Positions 34,849 through 43,553 of a stretch of 64,000 nucleotides of DNA are shown here, one piece after another; the stretch's first letter is position 1; every line of letters starts with the position of its first letter. The position numbers and the translations under genes are program-made. This DNA comes from Kordiimonas sp. SCSIO 12603 (GTDB taxonomy: Bacteria > Pseudomonadota > Alphaproteobacteria > Sphingomonadales > Kordiimonadaceae), in NCBI RefSeq assembly GCF_024398035.1, contig NZ_CP073748.1:1313520-1377519 (forward strand), written 5' to 3'. Under the pieces are notes generated by a model. It was not told the origin of the DNA. It made no database searches and was given only the letters and a program-made list of their open reading frames with translations.

Positions 34849-35577
34849 TTAGCTTTTGCAGCTATTTAAGGCAGCTCTGAAGGCTGAGGTAAAGCCGGGA
34901 TGGCCAAGGTGAGTTGGCTTTGCAATCTGGAAACCAATCGGCATCTTTCTGAAAAGCTCCATACGGAGGTTTTCTTCAACTAGCTTTCTGGTTTCTTCAG
35001 GCAGAACCCGGCGCATATCCACCGCAAGAAGAGCATCTGCTCTATTTGATAATAACATGGAAATCATGCGCTGTACGTCGGCACTACCTTCCACATAAAC
35101 ATATCTTTCTTTGAGCAAATGTCGTTCCATTGCTGAGCCTTTATAGGCGGTCAGTCGTGCTTTGCGTTTAAAGTCCTTTGTCCCCGGTTTAAGGGGGTTA
35201 TCCTTGAGCATAAAGAAATAAAGATTGGTATCACCGGCAGGGCCTACCATACGCGCATCACGTTCATCAGTGGTTTTCATGGATGAAGGGAACCAAATAC
35301 CATTTTTATGGCTAGTCATAAGGCTATTGGCGCGAGAAAGCGGCGCTATGCTTACCTTAAACGGCTGATTCATTTTCTCCATTGAACAGGTGAAAAGTTC
35401 GTAGGCTGATCCCTTCAGTGTTCCGTCCGGCTGTAGTTGAGCCATGCGGGTATCACCGTGTGTGAAGAAGATAACAGGGGATTCTTTAATAGTATCGCCA
35501 CGTGCAACGTGAGCGAGAGAGAAAGATAACAATATAAAGATGGCAAACTGCCAATTCCAACCGAACACCCTGGTCAT
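34849..35577 (-). CDS. Periplasmic solute-binding protein, family 3-like
   Basis: The 242-residue protein has a Sec signal peptide (about 1-27, LAHVARGDT). The mature part is a bilobed binding domain with GDTRMAQLQPDGTLKGSAYE, APLSRANSLMTSHKNG and MISMLLSNRADALLAVDMRR. It is only distantly related to the tandem pair near 7 kb. No permease or ATPase gene is nearby. Such lone binding proteins often serve sensors. The 24-base distance to yjjX allows co-transcription, but the functions look unrelated. Confidence 0.7.
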   Translation of the reverse strand: MTRVFGWNWQFAIFILLSFSLAHVARGDTIKESPVIFFTHGDTRMAQLQPDGTLKGSAYELFTCSMEKMNQPFKVSIAPLSRANSLMTSHKNGIWFPSSMKTTDERDARMVGPAGDTNLYFFMLKDNPLKPGTKDFKRKARLTAYKGSAMERHLLKERYVYVEGSADVQRMISMLLSNRADALLAVDMRRVLPEETRKLVEENLRMELFRKMPIGFQIAKPTHLGHPGFTSAFRAALNSCKS

Positions 35578-35738
35578 AATGTAACCTTTAAACGCCGAAC
35601 AACATATGCGGCCTTTTATGCTTGAAGTAGTGTTACACTTCCTGCGTGTTGTGTCTATAACTTATGTACAGCGCGGTATAGAGTGCTACCTTTTTACACA
35701 CCTAACTTGTTGAAAAAAATGGTGTTCAACGATTTCTG

Positions 35739-36782
35739 TTACCTCGGCTGGATTGAGAGTGCACTGATAAATTGTTCCGCCACCGTTTCCCAGTTGTAGA
35801 GCTGGGCAAATTCAGCGCAAGCTTTCCGTTCAAGTTTCAGCGCTTCCTTGATTGCTGAATCCAGATTCTCGCTTAAGGCTGCGATTTGTGTGTGCCAATT
35901 ACTGAAGGGGCCTTTGCCGTCTGCGCCTAGAACATCAAGAGGGCCTTGAACAGGATAGGCTGCCACGGGTGTGCCAGATGCAAGAGCTTCAATCATCACT
36001 AGGCCGAAAGTATCCGTTTTACTAGGGAAGACAAAAACATCAGCAGATGCATAGGCTTTGGCTAGTTCATCACCAAACTTGGCACCTAAAAATTCAACAG
36101 CTGGGTATTGTTCTTTGAGCTTAGCAATAGCGGGGCCATCACCCACTACAATTTTCTTACCGGGAGTTTCACAAGCAAGGAAGGCCTCAATATTTTTTTC
36201 AACCGCCACACGGCCAACATAAAGCTGTACGGGGGCACCGACCTTTTCAGCTGGCTTGTGCGGATGGAACACATTGGTATCTACGCCCCGTGTCCAGGGA
36301 ACGATGTTTTTAAATCCCTTGTCTCTCAATAGTTGCCTTACTGTCGGTGTAGCTACAAGCACGCCAGCGCTTGGTGCGTGAAAACGGCGAAATATTGGGT
36401 AGAACAGGTTTTCGGGAAAGATGGTGCGCGCTGCAATATATTCCGGAAAGGCGGTATGATAAGCGGTGGTGAAAGCTTGATTGTTCTTGATGCACCACTT
36501 GCGAGCTGCCCAACCAAGCGGGCCTTCTGTCGCGATATGTACAGCATCTACCTGCCAGCGCTTCATGATAGCAGGTAATCTGCCCACTGTATTCCACGCC
36601 AGCCTGATTTCCGGATAAGTGGGGCAAGGCATGGTTTTAAACATCTTCGGGGTTAGCATATAAACTCGGTGCCCCATGGATTTCAGTTCTTTTCTGAGGC
36701 TGTCGAGGGTGCGAACAACACCGTTTACTTGTGGATGCCACGCATCGGTGACGATGCAAATTCGTAAAGGACGGTCTGTCAT
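35739..36782 (-). CDS. Glycosyltransferase family 4, membrane glycolipid type
   Basis: The product from the ATG at 36782 is about 347 residues. It starts with RICIVTDAWHPQVNGVVRTL, which is the nucleotide-sugar transferase N-terminal signature, and contains PWTRGVDTNVFHP and a GT4 donor-binding block with DVFVFPSKTDTFGLVMIEAL. This is the GT-B fold seen in SQDG synthase-like and glucosyl- or mannosyl-diacylglycerol transferases. The metallophosphoesterase gene 22 bases upstream is its usual partner in alphaproteobacteria, so a glycolipid or lipid-A-related step is likely. The exact sugar and lipid are not known. Confidence 0.85.
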   Translation of the reverse strand: MTDRPLRICIVTDAWHPQVNGVVRTLDSLRKELKSMGHRVYMLTPKMFKTMPCPTYPEIRLAWNTVGRLPAIMKRWQVDAVHIATEGPLGWAARKWCIKNNQAFTTAYHTAFPEYIAARTIFPENLFYPIFRRFHAPSAGVLVATPTVRQLLRDKGFKNIVPWTRGVDTNVFHPHKPAEKVGAPVQLYVGRVAVEKNIEAFLACETPGKKIVVGDGPAIAKLKEQYPAVEFLGAKFGDELAKAYASADVFVFPSKTDTFGLVMIEALASGTPVAAYPVQGPLDVLGADGKGPFSNWHTQIAALSENLDSAIKEALKLERKACAEFAQLYNWETVAEQFISALSIQPR

Positions 36783-36804
36783 AATGAGCTCAATTCTTCC
36801 GGGG

Positions 36805-37851
36805 TTATTCGGCAGGAACCGGTGCGGGGGAAGGGTCTTTATCTTTGTTTTTATCTCGGCGTTTTCGCTTGGGTTTATTTTCGTCCCGGGCGGCAACAAT
36901 ATCAGCCCAGTAGAGTATTTCGAACTTACCGTTTTCGTGTTCTACAAGCGCTGTGCAGCTTTCTACCCAATCGCCATCATTCATATATTCGATGCCGTCA
37001 AAATTCTGAATTTCTGCGTGGTGAATATGACCGCAAATCACACCGTCCAAACCACGTCTGCGGGTTTCTGCGGCAACGGCTTCTTCATATTGGCCGATAT
37101 ATTCAACAGCATTTTTTACTTTATGTTTCAGATAGGCAGAGAGAGACCAATAATCATAACCCAGCTTTTTCCTGATCCAGTTTACCGTAGTATTGAGCTT
37201 TAGAAGCAGCACATAGGCATGGTCACCAAGATGGGCGAGCCATTTGGCATATTTCATCACGCCGTCAAACTGGTCACCATGCAGTACCCAGTACCGTTTT
37301 CCGTTGGCACCCTCGAAAATTATTTCCGGCTCCAATGAAACTCCAGCCAGATCATGGCCTTCGAAACCTCGCAGGCCTTCATCATGGTTGCCGGGGATAT
37401 ACACCACCTTTGTGCCGTGTTTGGCCATTTTCAACACGCGGCGGATTACATCATTATGGGTGGTATCCCAGAACCAGGAACGTTTGATTTGCCAACCATC
37501 TACAATATCCCCCACCAGATAGAGCTGGTCACAGGTGATGTTCTTCAGAAAATCAAGAAGCAGATCCACTCTTGCCGCACGAGTGCCTAAGTGAGTATCG
37601 GAAATAAAGACCGCTCTATAATGACGGTCTTTTTTCTTATCCTGTTGGTAACTGGATGTATCGGCACTATGGGGGCTGCTATTGCCTTCGGAGCCTCCGT
37701 GATCAGGGCCAGTATGTAAATCTCTGGTGATCACTGGAGAGGTTTCCAATGAAGCAGCGGGTGCGCTGTTCATCTCGCTTGCAACAGCGGCGAATGCCAT
37801 AGGTGCATTCTTAAAGGCCGTGTGCATCAAATTGCTCAGGTCTTTCTTCAT
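36805..37851 (-). CDS. UDP-2,3-diacylglucosamine diphosphatase-like metallophosphoesterase
   Basis: I take the ATG at 37851 (AAGGCAG upstream), giving about 348 residues. The calcineurin-like motifs are all visible: FISDTHLGTR, VGDIVDGW, IPGNHDEG, LHGDQFDGV and CGHIHHAE. The layout is the LpxH-like family, which removes UMP from UDP-diacylglucosamine, but this long branch has no proven activity. An N-terminal stretch of about 75 residues is low in structure and has the only Gly/Ser/His-rich sequence. The family lacks a signal peptide, so it works on the cytoplasmic face. It is co-transcribed with the glycosyltransferase. Confidence 0.82.
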   Translation of the reverse strand: MKKDLSNLMHTAFKNAPMAFAAVASEMNSAPAASLETSPVITRDLHTGPDHGGSEGNSSPHSADTSSYQQDKKKDRHYRAVFISDTHLGTRAARVDLLLDFLKNITCDQLYLVGDIVDGWQIKRSWFWDTTHNDVIRRVLKMAKHGTKVVYIPGNHDEGLRGFEGHDLAGVSLEPEIIFEGANGKRYWVLHGDQFDGVMKYAKWLAHLGDHAYVLLLKLNTTVNWIRKKLGYDYWSLSAYLKHKVKNAVEYIGQYEEAVAAETRRRGLDGVICGHIHHAEIQNFDGIEYMNDGDWVESCTALVEHENGKFEILYWADIVAARDENKPKRKRRDKNKDKDPSPAPVPAE

Positions 37852-38148
37852 GTCTGCCTTTTTATGGCCGCAGAGTGACAGACTTGTGTCGGAGGTATGA
37901 CGGTTTTTTGAAGGGATAGAAGGGTTTAGGTGCGTGATTTGTGGGTGGTGGAAGTGATTCGGATCGCATTTTCGTGATTGAAAAGCCCCTTTTGAGAGGA
38001 AAATAGATATGTACAAAAAAAATATTCAAAAACTGTGTTCAAAAAAACACATGTAAAACAGGTGCTTGTCTCATGTTAACGAAAAATCAAGCTTCTGTGA
38101 CATATCCTCTACTTGGAATTAAGGTTTAAAGACATTACCTTAGTAGTC

Positions 38149-38225
38149 AGCGGGTAATACCGCTAATGCCCTCCGTGGGCGTTTCCTCCCTGAGCCTGGG
38201 CCACGCATTGCGTGGCCTTTTTTTT
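38149..38225 (+). ncRNA. Candidate small RNA with anti-Shine-Dalgarno-like loops
   Basis: Three hairpins follow one another. AGCGG-GTAATA-CCGCT is at 38149-38164. GCCC-TCCGT-GGGC is at 38168-38180. A perfect terminator GGCCACGC-ATT-GCGTGGCC with T8 is at 38199-38225. The single-stranded part between the second and third hairpins reads GTTTCCTCCCTGAGCCT, and the loop of the second has CTCC. Both expose pyrimidine tracts that can pair with Shine-Dalgarno sequences, as in known alphaproteobacterial anti-SD small RNAs. No coding gene stands upstream on this strand, so the terminator has no other purpose. A weak promoter (TTGGAA, 16 bases, TACCTT) would start transcription near 38148. The rest of the gap 37852-38341 is AT-rich and shows nothing else. 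Confidence 0.6.
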
Positions 38226-38341
38226 GCGCGCGTATTTATTTTTGGTGGAAAATATACACTATTACGGTGTGTATGGTCGTGCGGTACCGCTAGAGTACTA
38301 ATTGTTTATTGCTTTTTCAGTGAAACTTAGGATAGCGCAGC

Positions 38342-39241
38342 TTATTCCGCGGCATTTTTCAGGTTGGGTCCTGACGCTGAAGAAATGGAAGCTGAAAAGG
38401 CCGCTATCACTTGCGACATTGCTTTTTCAAGCGCTGCTTTTACCCCTTCAAACTGAGGTAATTTTTCATAGGTACGCTCATTCATGTAAAGGGAGCGGTT
38501 GATTTCAATCTGTAGCGCATGGAGCCGCGCGTTCGGGTTGCCGTAATGCTGGGTGGAATACCCGCCTGAATAGGGCACATTGCGCCGCACATGGAAACCG
38601 GCATCCAGAAGGGCTTTTTCCGCTGTTGCTGTAAGCTGTGCGGCACACGCACTTCCCCAACTGTCCCCCAGAATAATATCCGGATGTTTTGATTTGCCTG
38701 TAATCGGGCTGGCTTCCGAAGGCATTGAATGACAATCAACCAGAAATGCGCTGCCAAACCGTTTGCGCCTGTTATCCAGAAGTTCGTGAAGTTTGCCGTG
38801 ATAGGGCGCGTGGATTTCCTTCACACGCTTTTCTGCCTCGCGGGCTGGCAGTGGCTCTTTATAAATATAAGCACCTTCTGCCACGATGGAGGGAATGATC
38901 CCTAACCCTGACCGTACCCGGTGGCTGATATCCAACCTGCCAGGGTCAAGCGGAGGCGAAAACAGATTTGGGTCCAGCTCACCTGCCGCGCGGTTCAAAT
39001 CCAGATAAGCACGTGCATGTGTTGCCGCCAGAAGGCAAGCGCCTTTCTTTGGCACCCAACTGAACAGTTCATCAACAAACGCATCTTCTGATTGCCTCAA
39101 TTCTGCATCTGAAAGAATAGACCGTGCACGAAAACTTTCGGGATACAGCCGCCCACTGTGGGGAGCTGCGAACACAAAAGCCGTGTGCTGGTCTTCAGGC
39201 GGTGTAAGAACAAAGGCCGGATGTTGCGGTGAAACTGTCAT
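38342..39241 (-). CDS. N-formylglutamate amidohydrolase
   Basis: The 299-residue protein has the family core: FVFAAPHSGRLYPESFRA, then THARAYLDLNRAAGELDP, then IPSIVAEGAYIYKEPLPARE, FLVDCHSMPSEASP, and PYSGGYSTQHYGNPNARLHA. The H-S-G and D-C-H-S motifs hold the metal ligands. The enzyme cleaves N-formyl-L-glutamate to glutamate and formate, the final step of one histidine degradation route. No hut genes are near, so the physiological link is inferred from the family. There is no signal peptide. Confidence 0.85.
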   Translation of the reverse strand: MTVSPQHPAFVLTPPEDQHTAFVFAAPHSGRLYPESFRARSILSDAELRQSEDAFVDELFSWVPKKGACLLAATHARAYLDLNRAAGELDPNLFSPPLDPGRLDISHRVRSGLGIIPSIVAEGAYIYKEPLPAREAEKRVKEIHAPYHGKLHELLDNRRKRFGSAFLVDCHSMPSEASPITGKSKHPDIILGDSWGSACAAQLTATAEKALLDAGFHVRRNVPYSGGYSTQHYGNPNARLHALQIEINRSLYMNERTYEKLPQFEGVKAALEKAMSQVIAAFSASISSASGPNLKNAAE

Positions 39242-39309
39242 GGCTTCAGGCTACTTGTTTTTCCCTGTCCTGTCATCCCCAAGCTAAGCATGTGAAAAAT
39301 AAAAGAGAC

Positions 39310-39338
39310 TTGCACCCAGAAGGGCTCGGAATTATACA
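39310..39338 (+). promoter_or_regulatory. Promoter of the tRNA-Val gene
   Basis: TTGCAC, a 17-base spacer and TATACA. The expected start is near 39345, 38 bases before the tRNA. A hairpin at 39346-39367 (AGCCGC and GCGGCT) has its T-run on the minus strand, so it may end transcripts from the dienelactone hydrolase gene. Confidence 0.55.
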
Positions 39339-39382
39339 AAAAGAAAGCCGCGCTATCAGATGCGGCTCTCACCATGATATCA

Positions 39383-39458
39383 GGTCGGTTAGCTCAGTTG
39401 GTAGAGCGTTTCGTTGACATCGAAGAGGTCGCTGGTTCGAGCCCAGTACCGACCACCA
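39383..39458 (+). tRNA. tRNA-Val (anticodon GAC)
   Basis: The 76-base sequence folds as a full cloverleaf. The acceptor stem pairs GGTCGGT with ACCGACC and CCA is encoded. The D-arm is GCTC-AGTTGGTA-GAGC, the anticodon arm has loop TTGACAT with GAC at 39416-39418, and the T-arm is GCTGG-TTCGAGC-CCAGT. A discriminator A follows. Confidence 0.97.
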
Positions 39459-39493
39459 TTTAAGTTTTTTATTATACCTCCATATGAGGCGGC

Positions 39494-40375
39494 TCAAGCC
39501 AATGCGTTGCCGAATAGATGCAATAGGCGGGTCCATGCCTTGGCGGCTTGCTTTTTATGATATCCGTGGAAATCCGGTGTGCACCAGCCGTGAAGAGTGT
39601 CTTTATACACTTCAATTTCGGCGGGGATACCAGCGGCTTTATAAGCTGCCCTTATAATCTCTTTGGTTTCAGGTGATCTTTCATCATCATTTTCTGCGAC
39701 CGCGTGAAGGGCGGGGGCAGATGATTTTGATATGAGGAGATGGGGGCTGTTTGGCCCCTTTGTTACCATGCTGCGGCTGCCGTGGAATGAAGCGACGGCC
39801 CCAACACGGTGCGGCACAGCAGCTGCGGTGAGCACCACAAGTTCACCAGCCATACAGTAACCCATGGTGCCGATTTTACGTTCAGGGTCCACACTGGCCT
39901 GTTGATCAAGGAAATTGATATAGGCTTTTGCGTCTGAAGTGACGACTTCGTGGGTAAGCTTCCATGCCAGATCTCTTAAATAATCCAGTATGCCGTCATC
40001 GCTAAAGCTGGCGCTTGGGTCCACCACAGGGGCTTTTGCATCACGGTAATATGGGTTTACCAGAAGTACGGAATATCCGGCTTCAGCCAGCTGTTTGGCC
40101 ACCGTTTGATATACGGGACGTAATCCCTTGATATCAGGCCACATGAGAACGCCAGGGTGTTTGCCGCTGGATGGGTGCACGAAATAACAATCAGAGATAC
40201 CATCAGGCATTGTTACCTGGACGGTCGTTTCGGTTACAGCACCAGCGAAGGCGGCTTTTGGTACCATTGCGGTAAGGAGTGCCGCTGCGCCCAGTTTACC
40301 AAAATCTCGCCTGTTTATAGCGTCGCGGTTTGCAAGGAAACGCTCTGCATCTTTTTCTGTTAATTCATCACACAC
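39494..40375 (-). CDS. Tat-exported dienelactone hydrolase family protein
   Basis: I prefer the GTG at 40375, which has GGAGG seven bases before it, to the ATG at 40396. The product is about 293 residues. A twin-arginine signal (NRRDFGKLGAAALLTAMVP) at about residues 20-40 sends the folded enzyme to the periplasm. The dienelactone hydrolase nucleophile is the Cys of GYCMAGE. The likely Asp and His are in the region AENDDERS and DTLHGWC. The gene follows the flavin amine oxidase gene by about 90 bases on the same strand. The substrate is unknown. Confidence 0.82.
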   Translation of the reverse strand: MCDELTEKDAERFLANRDAINRRDFGKLGAAALLTAMVPKAAFAGAVTETTVQVTMPDGISDCYFVHPSSGKHPGVLMWPDIKGLRPVYQTVAKQLAEAGYSVLLVNPYYRDAKAPVVDPSASFSDDGILDYLRDLAWKLTHEVVTSDAKAYINFLDQQASVDPERKIGTMGYCMAGELVVLTAAAVPHRVGAVASFHGSRSMVTKGPNSPHLLISKSSAPALHAVAENDDERSPETKEIIRAAYKAAGIPAEIEVYKDTLHGWCTPDFHGYHKKQAAKAWTRLLHLFGNALA

Positions 40376-40464
40376 GTTCACCCCTCCATCATGCATGTTA
40401 TATAATTACATATGCTAACCCTGATTTTTGTTTGAGCGGTAGTAAAGTTCTGGTGATGGCTGAA

Positions 40465-41829
40465 TTATTGGATATCAAGAATAGCTTTGGCCGCCCGCAA
40501 ACCTGACAGTAGAGCGCCATGAGTTGTGCTGTGATACTCAAATATTGTGTGTTCGCCAGCAAAAAAGAGGCGATCCTTTATAGGTTCTTTGAATATTTCA
40601 TATTGTGATTTAGTGCCCCCAACCTGTGGGTATGAATAGGCGCCCTTGAAATTGGGATTTTCGGACCAATGCGTTGTTAAAATTGAAAGAGGTTGTCCAA
40701 CTGCCTTACCCCAAACGGAACGTAAAACACTTAGGGCGTCTTGCGCCATTTCTTCCGGGGTCATTTTGTCAGCCAATGGTGCATAGCGGCCAAAGGATAA
40801 ACCTAGAAGAATATTTTCATCGCTGAAAGTTCGGTAATTAAGCCAATAATTCCAACGCCCTTTGGGTTCGGTTAAAACGCCAAAATATTGAGTATCTACG
40901 TCCCAGAAGGCATCTTCGAATTTCAGAGCTATTTTGGTTACGGTGCCAAAACCAAGTTCGGATATAGCTTCCTCTAATGTGGCAGGCAGAGAGGGAGTAA
41001 ATTTAATATGGTTAGCTTTCAGTACTCCTAACGGCACGGTGCAGATTGCATAATCAGCTGTGTATTCATTTACTTGAACACCGGATTTGCTATAGGAAAC
41101 AGATCTCACCGGATTGTTTAGGTGAATATCTAATCCATCCATAAGGGGTTGAAGGATACTATCATATCCATTTGTGAAAATAACATCATCCCCTTTGAAT
41201 GCTTCATCTGCAAATGCAAGAGCCGCAGAGATGTCTTCAATGCCTGCGCCGATATCAAACTCTACAAAAGCTGATAAAAGCCACTTAGCTATGGGGTCTT
41301 GAAGTATGCTGGGATCAATATCGTTAATTACTTCTTTAATACTGCGTTGATCAGAACGATTTACCTTATAGTAAAGCTCTTCAACTAATCGTTCGTAAAG
41401 GTCATCAATGCGTTCATATTCGGCATCGGGTATTGATCCTTCTTCGATATCAAAAACTTCCAGATTGTCGTCTTTGGTTACGAAAGTGGATGCGTTAACT
41501 TGCTTGGCTAGCTGTTGGATGGGGTTGTTATTGCTTGGGCCATGTATCCAGCCCGCGCCATATTCAAAAGGGGCGCCCATCGAAACATCTGTTTTTATGC
41601 GCCCGCCAACATAATTTCCTGCTTCAAGTACTATAACTTTAGCGCCTTGGTCCTTCAAAGTTTGCGCGGCAGATAATCCCGCGATACCTGCACCAATGAC
41701 AATAATGGTTTTTCCCTTAATATTTTTCGATGTGGCTTTGGTGCTAAGGCGAGTAGTAAAAGCTTTGGAGGCCACTCCCGACAATAATAACGCGATGCTG
41801 AATTTAAGGATGTTTCGCCGGTTATGCAA
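40465..41829 (-). CDS. Tat-exported flavin monoamine/polyamine oxidase
   Basis: I start at a TTG at 41829 because AGGGAG lies six to seven bases before it. The resulting start MHNRRNILKFSIALLLSGVA is a clean twin-arginine signal peptide. An upstream frame to 41901 has no Shine-Dalgarno sequence. The FAD motif is IVIGAGIAGLSAAQTL, then VLEAGNYVGGRI. The end has FFAGEHTIFEYHSTTHGALL, the C-terminal FAD-binding signature of the monoamine oxidase family. The product of about 454 residues oxidises amines or polyamines, with H2O2 released in the periplasm. It is probably in an operon with the hydrolase downstream. Confidence 0.85.
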   Translation of the reverse strand: MHNRRNILKFSIALLLSGVASKAFTTRLSTKATSKNIKGKTIIVIGAGIAGLSAAQTLKDQGAKVIVLEAGNYVGGRIKTDVSMGAPFEYGAGWIHGPSNNNPIQQLAKQVNASTFVTKDDNLEVFDIEEGSIPDAEYERIDDLYERLVEELYYKVNRSDQRSIKEVINDIDPSILQDPIAKWLLSAFVEFDIGAGIEDISAALAFADEAFKGDDVIFTNGYDSILQPLMDGLDIHLNNPVRSVSYSKSGVQVNEYTADYAICTVPLGVLKANHIKFTPSLPATLEEAISELGFGTVTKIALKFEDAFWDVDTQYFGVLTEPKGRWNYWLNYRTFSDENILLGLSFGRYAPLADKMTPEEMAQDALSVLRSVWGKAVGQPLSILTTHWSENPNFKGAYSYPQVGGTKSQYEIFKEPIKDRLFFAGEHTIFEYHSTTHGALLSGLRAAKAILDIQ

Positions 41830-41957
41830 TTCAGGCTCCCTATGTTTATACCATCTGTAATAAACGGATAAACATTGAATGTCTCTTACTTCACTGACCA
41901 TAGCAGAGACTATAAAAGTGCATAAGAACCAATATATCCGCGTGTGTGAAGTTAAAA

Positions 41958-41989
41958 AAAGGCGAAAACCGCAGTTGGGTTTCGCCTTT
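41958..41989 (-). terminator. Rho-independent terminator of the VOC gene
   Basis: AAAGGCGAAA and TTTCGCCTTT pair around a loop of about 12 bases (with CC/GG inside it), followed on the minus strand by TTTTTTT. It lies 49 bases after the VOC stop. Confidence 0.82.
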
Positions 41990-42037
41990 CATAATCTTTG
42001 GAACCAGCGTCGCGGTTATGCGAGGCCTGATTTCGTT

Positions 42038-42418
42038 TTACGCCAGTCTGTGTAGCGCGCAGATTTTGTTGCCGCTCGGATCACGAAGGTAAGCAAGATA
42101 AAGCTTGCCGCCAGCGCCTTCACGCACACCCGGAGGGTCTTCAAGTGTTGTACCGCCGTTTGCAAGGCCCACTTCGTGCCACTTATCAATTGTTTCAGGG
42201 TTTTCAGCAACAAACCCAATTGTGCTGCCGTTACCGCCAGATGCTGGTTCGCCGTTAATTGGTACGCTAAGAGAGAAAATGCCTGATTTCTCCATATAGA
42301 AACAACGGCCTTTGTCATCCATAAAGCCAGGTTTGTGGCCAAGCACTTCCATAATGGCATCATAGAATTTGCGCGATTTTTCCATATCATCTGCGCCGAG
42401 CATAATGTGACTGAACAT
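42038..42418 (-). CDS. VOC (glyoxalase/bleomycin resistance) family protein
   Basis: The 126-residue product from the ATG at 42418 (GGGA upstream) has one VOC module of two beta-alpha-beta-beta-beta units: MFSHIMLGADDMEKSRKFYD, then GRCFYMEKSGIFSLSV, SGGNGSTIGFVAENPETIDK and YLAYLRDPSGNKICALHR. The likely metal ligands are His5 and the C-terminal Glu or His positions. The family covers glyoxalase, dioxygenase and resistance proteins, and the activity here is not determined. Its terminator stands downstream. Confidence 0.82.
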   Translation of the reverse strand: MFSHIMLGADDMEKSRKFYDAIMEVLGHKPGFMDDKGRCFYMEKSGIFSLSVPINGEPASGGNGSTIGFVAENPETIDKWHEVGLANGGTTLEDPPGVREGAGGKLYLAYLRDPSGNKICALHRLA

Positions 42419-42608
42419 AATTATATCCCACATGATTATTTGAATGCATATGAAACTATGGCCTATTTCGGGGAAGTCAATTCACGCATCCTTTAGAGAC
42501 CTATTCAAAAATGTTGGGCAAACCATTTTAGCGCAAGATTATGATATATCTGGATCGGATATGTCGCCTAGAACAAGAAGAATATAATAAAAAATAAGGT
42601 CGACAGCG

Positions 42609-43553
42609 ATGTTTAAAAAATACCCTCTCTTTCCACAGGAATTAAGTTTTAAAAGAAAAAGCTGGCCGTGGATCACACCACTTCTCGCGCTTCTGATTAT
42701 CGGATTTGGTCAGGCAATTGCTTTTGTACCGGTTATAGAAACTGGTTTGATCCCGAAAGAGCGGCTCGAGAGTTATCCTGAAATTCTTTACATGCTCTTT
42801 GCCGGTTTTGGCGCAATGGTGCTGCTCCTTACCCTGTGGGTAAAACTGTTTGAAGGCCGCAGTATGGCGGGCATGGGCTTAAGCCTGAAGGACAAGCCAG
42901 TTGGTGAAGTGTTGAAAGGGCTGTTTTTTGGCGTTTTCATGTCAGGCTCTATTGTGGGGCTTGTATATATATTGGGCGGCTACGAGCTTGAGATCGATAG
43001 CCGGATCGGTTTCGAAGGCATCGTTATCGTTACACTGCTGCTCAGCGGTTTTATGATCCAGTCAAGCACAGAGGAATTGATATTCAGAGGGTGGCTGTTT
43101 GGCCGCCTGAGCGAACAATACGGCTTAGTGGTCGGTATCGCTGTTAACGCTGCGCTTTTTATTCTTCTTCATCTGCCGGGGGTAGATTTTGCCAGTATCA
43201 CAGCATTTGATACGGGCATCTATTTTATTGGAATGTTCCTGTTTTCCCTATATCCAAGCTTGATGGTGATTAATGATGGTTCCGTATGGCGTGCCGGTGC
43301 ATGGCATGCTGGCTGGAACTGGTTTTTCATCACGGGTTTTGGGCTTGCAACTACGGGGATTGATCTGGGAACGGTGCCGATTGTGGCAGACCTGCAAGCT
43401 GTTGAAGGCCAGCCGAGGTGGCTAACGGGTGGTGAATACGGGCCTGAAGCAAGTGCTATGATGATGCTTGTACTCGCTACAGCGTCTGCGTTCGAATGGC
43501 GAAAATATAAGGATAAGAAATCTGTTTTGGCTGCGGTGGAAGAGGGGGCTTAG
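42609..43553 (+). CDS. CPBP family intramembrane glutamic endopeptidase
   Basis: The 314-residue protein is an eight-helix membrane protein. All three ABI/CPBP motifs are present: EELIFRGWLFGRL (E-E-x-x-x-R), FILLHLPG (F-x-x-x-H) and GAWHAGWN (H-x-x-x-N). They place the catalytic residues in the membrane, as in Rce1-type and bacteriocin-immunity proteases. AAGG precedes the ATG. The gene ends with four bases overlapping the convergent AraC gene. Its substrate is not known. Similar proteins in bacteria cut CAAX-like or membrane-anchored peptides. Confidence 0.9.
   Translation: MFKKYPLFPQELSFKRKSWPWITPLLALLIIGFGQAIAFVPVIETGLIPKERLESYPEILYMLFAGFGAMVLLLTLWVKLFEGRSMAGMGLSLKDKPVGEVLKGLFFGVFMSGSIVGLVYILGGYELEIDSRIGFEGIVIVTLLLSGFMIQSSTEELIFRGWLFGRLSEQYGLVVGIAVNAALFILLHLPGVDFASITAFDTGIYFIGMFLFSLYPSLMVINDGSVWRAGAWHAGWNWFFITGFGLATTGIDLGTVPIVADLQAVEGQPRWLTGGEYGPEASAMMMLVLATASAFEWRKYKDKKSVLAAVEEGA

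Noticed and set aside
35709..35730. GTTGAA and TTCAAC inverted repeat after the glycosyltransferase gene
   Set aside because: Arms are six bases and the T-run lies in the loop, so it does not make a terminator. No function is supported.
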